From positions 1 to 11,246 of the forward strand of contig JAZOLF010000104.1 in assembly GCA_045652785.1 (NCBI GenBank): a stretch of 11,246 bases of DNA, written 5' to 3'. This DNA is from Scatosoma sp045652785 (GTDB lineage: Bacteria; Bacillota; Clostridia; Christensenellales; Borkfalkiaceae). The position numbers were made by a program, and so were the translations under genes. The notes beneath the pieces were generated by a model. That model had not been told where the DNA came from and ran no database searches. It saw only the letters and a program-made list of their open reading frames with translations. Shown here piece by piece: positions 7,464-11,246 of this stretch (position 1 is the first letter of the stretch; each line of letters opens with the position of its first letter).

Positions 7464-7691
7464 ATGTTTACAATAGATGGACAAACGTTAAAACGTATGT
7501 TGTATTGCGGGTGTGAGAGAATGTCTGCTCGCGAAAATGAAATCAATGCGTTAAACGTTTTCCCTGTTCCCGATGGGGACACGGGCTCGAATATGCTCAA
7601 AACGTTGGAGATGGGCTGGCAGGCGATTGCTGCGTCGGAAAGCCACTCCGCGTCGGAAATTATGATGGCGTTTGCAAACGGGGGGGTGTAA
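7464..7691 (+). pseudogene. fakA: FakA-like fatty acid kinase (DhaL domain), N-terminal fragment
   Basis: These 75 codons encode the beginning of a DAK-phosphatase/FakA-type protein, with the diagnostic NVFPVPDGDTGSNM stretch. In it DGDTG (37-41) supplies the magnesium and ATP-binding aspartates of the DhaL domain. The frame ends at a TAA (7689-7691) inside the same domain. Immediately after the stop, and still in the same frame, the family sequence resumes with RGNSGVILSQIF. The fragment has a normal promoter and ribosome site, so it should be expressed, but it lacks the rest of the ATP-binding domain. FakA phosphorylates fatty acids bound to FakB (DegV) proteins in Gram-positive bacteria. 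A run of seven G residues (7680-7686) sits just before the stop, so sequencing error is a real alternative to a true nonsense mutation. Confidence 0.85.
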
Positions 7692-9110
7692 AGCGGGCGG
7701 GGGAATTCGGGGGTGATTTTATCCCAAATTTTCCGCGGGATCGCAAAGGGTTTGCAAGGCAAGGCGGATGTGACGGGGGCGGATTTGTCCGCGGCTTGCG
7801 CGGAAGGGGTGAAAGCATCTTATTCCGCGGTGGTGAAACCTGTGGAAGGTACGATCCTGACGGTGTTTAGAATGGCGTCGTGTGTATCCGCTACGCAGAG
7901 CGTAGAAGAATGGCTGACCGAACATATCCGCGCGGCAAGTGACGCTTTGCGACAAACCCCTGAAATGTTGCCTGCACTCAAAGACGCGAACGTTGTGGAT
8001 AGCGGCGGCGCAGGGTATTTGTATTTTGCAGAAGGGATGCTGGAAGGTTTAACCGAGGAAGAAATTGCCTTTGCGGACGTTGACGCGCTCACTACGGACA
8101 GCGCGCAAAAACAAGTAGATTTTTCGGCGTTTACCCGTGATAGCGTGCTCGATTTTGGCTATTGTACGGAGTTTTTCTTGCGCCTGCAATCGGCAAAAGT
8201 GGACGTTGAATACTTTGACGATGCGCCCTTAAAATCTTTCTTGGAAGGGGCGGGCGATTCCCTTGTGTACGTGCGCATGGATGATTTGGTGAAAGTACAC
8301 GTACACACAAAAACCCCTGGTCAGGTATTCAACGAATGCCAAAAATACGGGGAATTCCTTTCGGTGAAAGTGGAAAATATGTGCCTGCAACACGAAGAAA
8401 CGGTGCAAAAAACGCCCCAAAAGCAAATGCCGAAAAAGCATCTTGCGACGGTGGCGGTGGCGATGAGCGAAAGGATGAAAACGTTGTTTGAAGAGCGGGG
8501 CGCGGATGCGGTGATTTTGGGCGGCGCGAAGGATAATCCTTCGACGGGTGCATTTTTGGAAAGTTTCCGTGCGCTCAATGCTGACTGTATCGTCGTTTTA
8601 CCCAACAACAGCAACATTCGTTTGGCGGCGGAATCCGCGGCGCAGGAATATGCGAAAGAAATGCCCGATGTGCAGGTGATTGTCCTGCCGACGAAATCTA
8701 TGCAGGAAGGGTACTCGGCTCTCTTGATGGCGATGGATAGCGAAGACGTGGAAAGCGTTGTGCAATCCATACAGGACGCGGTGGATGGAGTGGACTCGCT
8801 TTCGTTGACGTTCTCGGTGCGGGACGCAACCATCAACGGTGTGGACGTCAAAGAAGGAGAGTATATCGGCTTTGTCAATAAGGACTTGCGGGTGAGCAAC
8901 CCCGACCGCTTGGATGCGTTAAAATCTTTGCTTTTATCCGTGAATGGTTTGGAAGATAAAGAAATTATTACCGTGATGTACGGCGCGGACGTTTCCGACG
9001 ATGAGAAAACGGAAATTGCCGATATATTTGCGGAACTTTGTCCCGATGCGGAAGTGGAAGAATACGATTGCGGGCAGGAACTGTATTATTATCTAATCGG
9101 TTTGGAATAA
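7692..9110 (+). pseudogene. fakA: FakA-like fatty acid kinase, C-terminal fragment after in-frame stop
   Basis: This is the in-frame continuation of the interrupted gene. It opens with the phosphate-binding RGNSG (7698-7712, codons 79-83 of the intact frame). The rest of the DhaL domain follows, including SGGAGYLYFAEGML, then a central domain with VKVHVHTKTPGQVFNECQKYG and ENM as in YloV/FakA, and a C-terminal DegV-like domain. The whole frame 7464-9110 would be 548 codons, the usual FakA length, so nothing is deleted. A GTG at 7713 could restart translation with a GGGGGA-like site upstream, but that product would lack RGNSG as well as DGDTG and could not form a normal kinase site. Apart from the stop the 3' part looks undamaged and keeps normal coding character, which suggests a recent mutation or an error in the data. 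The degV gene starts 13 bases after its stop. Confidence 0.85.
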
Positions 9111-9123
9111 CAAAGGAGAAAAA

Positions 9124-10020
9124 ATGAAAACGAAGGTATTTTGTACGTCAACGGGGTGCTTGGAATACGCCCCTGAACGGTATCGGAATTTGGGGATCGG
9201 TATTATCCGTATCCACGTCTTATTTGAAGGGAAGGAATACTTAGAAGGGGTGGATTTAGACCCTGTTGAGTTTTATGAAAAACTTGAAAAGTTGGAAGAC
9301 CCAAAAAACAACTTGCCGAGAACGGCGATGCCCACCCGTGCGGAAATTATGGCGCACTTTGATAAGGCGATTGAAGACGGCTACGACGAAGCGATTGTGA
9401 TTGCGATAAGTTCGTACTTGGGTGGCACATATAACCTGATTCGTATGGTCGGGGAAGAGTATGCCGACCGCCTGAAAGTGACGGTAATCGACAGCAAAAT
9501 TACTTGTTTTGGCGAAGGTTTGTTGGCGGTGAAAGCGCAAGAAATGGTCAACAAAGGCGTGCCCACCGAAACGATTGTGAAAGAAATTCAATGGATGATG
9601 AAGACCCAACAATTCTTGGGGATCGACGGCAAGTTGGATTATCTTATCTACAACGGTAGATTGAAGGGCGGTAAGGCGTTCTTTGGGAAAATGCTTTCCG
9701 TTTGCCCTGTCGTACATTTCACAAGGGAAGGGGAATGTTGCGCGCTGTGCAGCGTGCGTACCCAAAAGAAGGCGTTACATAAAACTTGCGAAATCGTCAA
9801 AGAGATGATCGGGGATAGAAAACCCGAAGATTATATTCTTTGGCATACTTATACTGGCCCTTCGCTGCTTGAAACTTTGAAAGAAATTGAAGGGGAATAC
9901 GGGATCGAATGCAACCATGAACAGGTGATTGTATCCCCCGTGAGCGGTTGCCACAACGGGCCGTGGCTTGCAGGGTACGGTTTGTTGTTCCTTCGTAGAG
10001 AAGATGAACCGCTTGAATGA
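9124..10020 (+). CDS. DegV family fatty-acid-binding protein (FakB-like)
   Basis: This 298-residue cytoplasmic protein is of the DegV fold. Typical features are STG (9-11) near the start, an EGVDLDPVEFYEKL segment, a TAMPT segment with Thr67, SSYLGGTYN (96-104), and near the C-terminus CHNGPW with His277, in the place of the usual HTGPG motif. In FakB proteins the equivalent Thr, Ser and His positions hold the fatty acid carboxylate for phosphorylation by FakA, and the acyl phosphate enters phospholipid synthesis. The preceding gene is the fakA-like kinase, so the pair forms a natural operon. The start is well supported by AGGAG at 9114-9118. It has an unusual cysteine cluster (Cys205, Cys206, Cys209) and other cysteines. 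The acyl preference is not predictable by eye. If the upstream kinase is truly broken, this protein would need another FakA encoded elsewhere. Confidence 0.88.
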   Translation: MKTKVFCTSTGCLEYAPERYRNLGIGIIRIHVLFEGKEYLEGVDLDPVEFYEKLEKLEDPKNNLPRTAMPTRAEIMAHFDKAIEDGYDEAIVIAISSYLGGTYNLIRMVGEEYADRLKVTVIDSKITCFGEGLLAVKAQEMVNKGVPTETIVKEIQWMMKTQQFLGIDGKLDYLIYNGRLKGGKAFFGKMLSVCPVVHFTREGECCALCSVRTQKKALHKTCEIVKEMIGDRKPEDYILWHTYTGPSLLETLKEIEGEYGIECNHEQVIVSPVSGCHNGPWLAGYGLLFLRREDEPLE

Positions 10021-10037
10021 AATTGATAAAAGAAAGG

Positions 10038-10065
10038 GAATGTCCGTTTTGGGCATTCTTTTTTT
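10038..10065 (+). terminator. Intrinsic terminator after degV
   Basis: An eight-pair stem, GAATGTCC (10038-10045) with GGGCATTC (10051-10058, one G-T pair), has a GTTTT loop and is followed by seven T residues (10059-10065). It lies 17 bases after the degV stop. Confidence 0.88.
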
Positions 10066-10087
10066 ATAAAAAAATGAAAAATGTGTA

Positions 10088-10116
10088 TTGACAAGCCGGG
10101 AAAACTGTGTTATGAT
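10088..10116 (+). promoter_or_regulatory. Sigma-A type promoter of fucI
   Basis: A perfect -35 TTGACA (10088-10093) and a -10 TATGAT (10111-10116) are separated by 17 bases. The predicted start near 10123 falls at the left edge of a palindrome, which suggests that the promoter is repressed by a protein bound there. Confidence 0.9.
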
Positions 10117-10123
10117 AATACAA

Positions 10124-10139
10124 GTAAGCAAATGCTTAC
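10124..10139. promoter_or_regulatory. Candidate operator palindrome at the fucI transcription start
   Basis: GTAAGCA (10124-10130) and TGCTTAC (10133-10139) form a perfect inverted repeat with an AA centre, placed eight bases after the -10. This position would block initiation if a repressor bound. A dimeric sugar-responsive repressor (LacI or GntR type) would fit a fucose gene, but no regulator gene is in the window and I do not recognise the site. It could also form a weak hairpin in the mRNA leader. Confidence 0.55.
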
Positions 10140-10179
10140 CTACATAACGAAGAAAAATATCGCAAGGAGAACTATAACA

Positions 10180-11246
10180 ATGGCAAAATCCAGATTAATC
10201 GGCAGTTATCCCGTAATCGGTATTCGTCCTACAATCGACGGCAGACGCGGACCTTTGAAAGTGCGTGAAAGCTTGGAAGTGCAAACGATGAACATGGCAA
10301 AGAAGGCGGCGGAACTCATTTCCAAAAACGTATTCTACTCGAACGGCGAACCCGTAAAGGTCGTTATCGCGGATACGACGATCGGTCGCGTGGCAGAAGC
10401 GGCGGCTTGCGCGGATAAATTCCGCAAAGAAGGTGTGGATATTACCATCACCGTCACCCCTTGCTGGTGCTATGGCAGCGAAACGATGGATATGGATCCT
10501 ATGACCATCAAAGCGGTTTGGGGCTTTAATGGTACGGAACGCCCCGGTGCTGTTTACCTTGCGGCGGTACTTGCGGGGCACGCACAAAAAGGTTTGCCTG
10601 CATTCGGTATCTACGGCCACGAAGTACAAGATAAGGACGATACTACTATCCCTGCGGACGTAGAAGAAAAATTGCTCCGCTTTGCTCGTTGTGCAGTTGC
10701 GGTTGCGACGATGCGCGGTAAGTCCTATTTGCAAATCGGTTCGATTTGTATGGGGATTGCGGGCTCGATCGTGGACGTCAATATGTTTGAAGAATATCTT
10801 GGTATGCGCGTAGAAAGCGTGGACGAAGTAGAAATTATCCGTCGAATGACCGAAGGCATCTATGATCAAGCGGAATATGAAAAAGCGCTTGCTTGGGTGA
10901 AGGCGAATTGTAATCCTGACTTCGATAAGAACCCGGAAGATATGCAACGTTCGGCGGAACAAAAGGAAAAGGATTGGGAATTTACCGCAAAAATGGCTTG
11001 TATCATCAAGGATTTGATGAACGGCAACCCGAACCTTCCCGAAGGCGCGGAAGAAGAAAGGGTTGGCCACAACGCAATCGCGGCTGGTTTCCAAGGGCAA
11101 AGACAATGGACGGACTTCTATCCGAACTGTGACTTCCCCGAATCTATTTTGAATTCTACCTTCGACTGGAACGGCGCAAGAGAACCCTATATCCTTGCTA
11201 CCGAAAACGACGTACTCAACGGTCTTTCAATGTTGTTTATGAAACT
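10180..11246 (+). CDS. fucI: L-fucose isomerase, N-terminal part
   Basis: The gene runs off the window after 355 complete codons; the E. coli enzyme has about 590. The protein follows FucI closely, with IGIRPTIDGRRG near the start, VRESLEVQTMNMAK, TPCWCYGSETMDMDP, WGFNGTERPGAVYLAA, PADVEEKLLRFAR, MGIAGSIVD, then AAGFQGQRQWTDFYPN and ATENDVLNG. In that last motif Glu342 corresponds to the catalytic, manganese-binding Glu337 of E. coli FucI; the matching Asp361 and His528 lie beyond the edge. The enzyme interconverts L-fucose and L-fuculose (also D-arabinose and D-ribulose), the first step of fucose catabolism in the cytoplasm. The start ATG has an AAGGAGA ribosome site at 10164-10170. It has its own promoter and a candidate operator, consistent with sugar induction. 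Fucose use fits a gut or mucus-associated bacterium, but that is inference. Confidence 0.96.
   Translation, partial: MAKSRLIGSYPVIGIRPTIDGRRGPLKVRESLEVQTMNMAKKAAELISKNVFYSNGEPVKVVIADTTIGRVAEAAACADKFRKEGVDITITVTPCWCYGSETMDMDPMTIKAVWGFNGTERPGAVYLAAVLAGHAQKGLPAFGIYGHEVQDKDDTTIPADVEEKLLRFARCAVAVATMRGKSYLQIGSICMGIAGSIVDVNMFEEYLGMRVESVDEVEIIRRMTEGIYDQAEYEKALAWVKANCNPDFDKNPEDMQRSAEQKEKDWEFTAKMACIIKDLMNGNPNLPEGAEEERVGHNAIAAGFQGQRQWTDFYPNCDFPESILNSTFDWNGAREPYILATENDVLNGLSMLFMK

Noticed and set aside
10195..11106. A 303-codon antisense frame opposite fucI
   Set aside because: The + strand matches L-fucose isomerase throughout; the antisense frame has no recognisable features.
1..11246. Integrated mobile element, attachment sites, CRISPR array or tRNA genes
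   Set aside because: I found no integrase, transposase, relaxase, phage structural gene, direct-repeat array or cloverleaf-like sequence. Base composition and codon use look even across the window by eye.

Overview
The window looks like chromosomal DNA from a Gram-positive, clostridia-like bacterium (Bacillota). The reasons are AGGAG-type ribosome binding sites, TTGACA-17-TATAAT-like promoters, compact terminators with T runs, and a gene set (YebC, a FakA/FakB-like pair, DegV, FucI) common in that group. Every gene is on the + strand. I see no tRNA, rRNA, CRISPR array, integrase, transposase or relaxase.

Layout. (1) 2-1178: the C-terminal part of a YebC/TACO1-family protein, followed closely by a formate/nitrite-transporter-family channel and closed by a terminator. 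(2) 1179-1505: a 327-base non-coding region. It holds that terminator, several competing promoter-like elements, a second terminator-like hairpin just before the next operon, and a tiny ORF across it that resembles ribosomal protein THX. (3) 1506-7312: a tight three-gene operon in which each junction overlaps by 11 bases. It encodes a large SNF2-type helicase, a MoxR-class AAA+ ATPase, and a protein combining an HExxH putative metallopeptidase domain with a C-terminal VWA domain (DUF2201-like). It ends in a good terminator. (4) 7401-10065: a strong promoter, a fakA-like gene split by an in-frame TAA stop, and a degV/fakB-like gene, then a terminator. (5) 10088-11246: a strong promoter with a 16-bp palindrome at the expected transcription start, and the first 355 codons of L-fucose isomerase, cut off by the window edge.

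The most interesting unit is the helicase-MoxR-VWA operon. MoxR ATPases and VWA proteins commonly work as pairs that remodel or load partner proteins. The helicase is clearly of the family normally fused to an N6-adenine methylase in conjugative elements and phages, but here it stands alone. Joining the two suggests an ATP-driven nucleoprotein machine, possibly for defence or DNA repair. That function is inference; the gene identities and operon structure can be read directly from the sequence.
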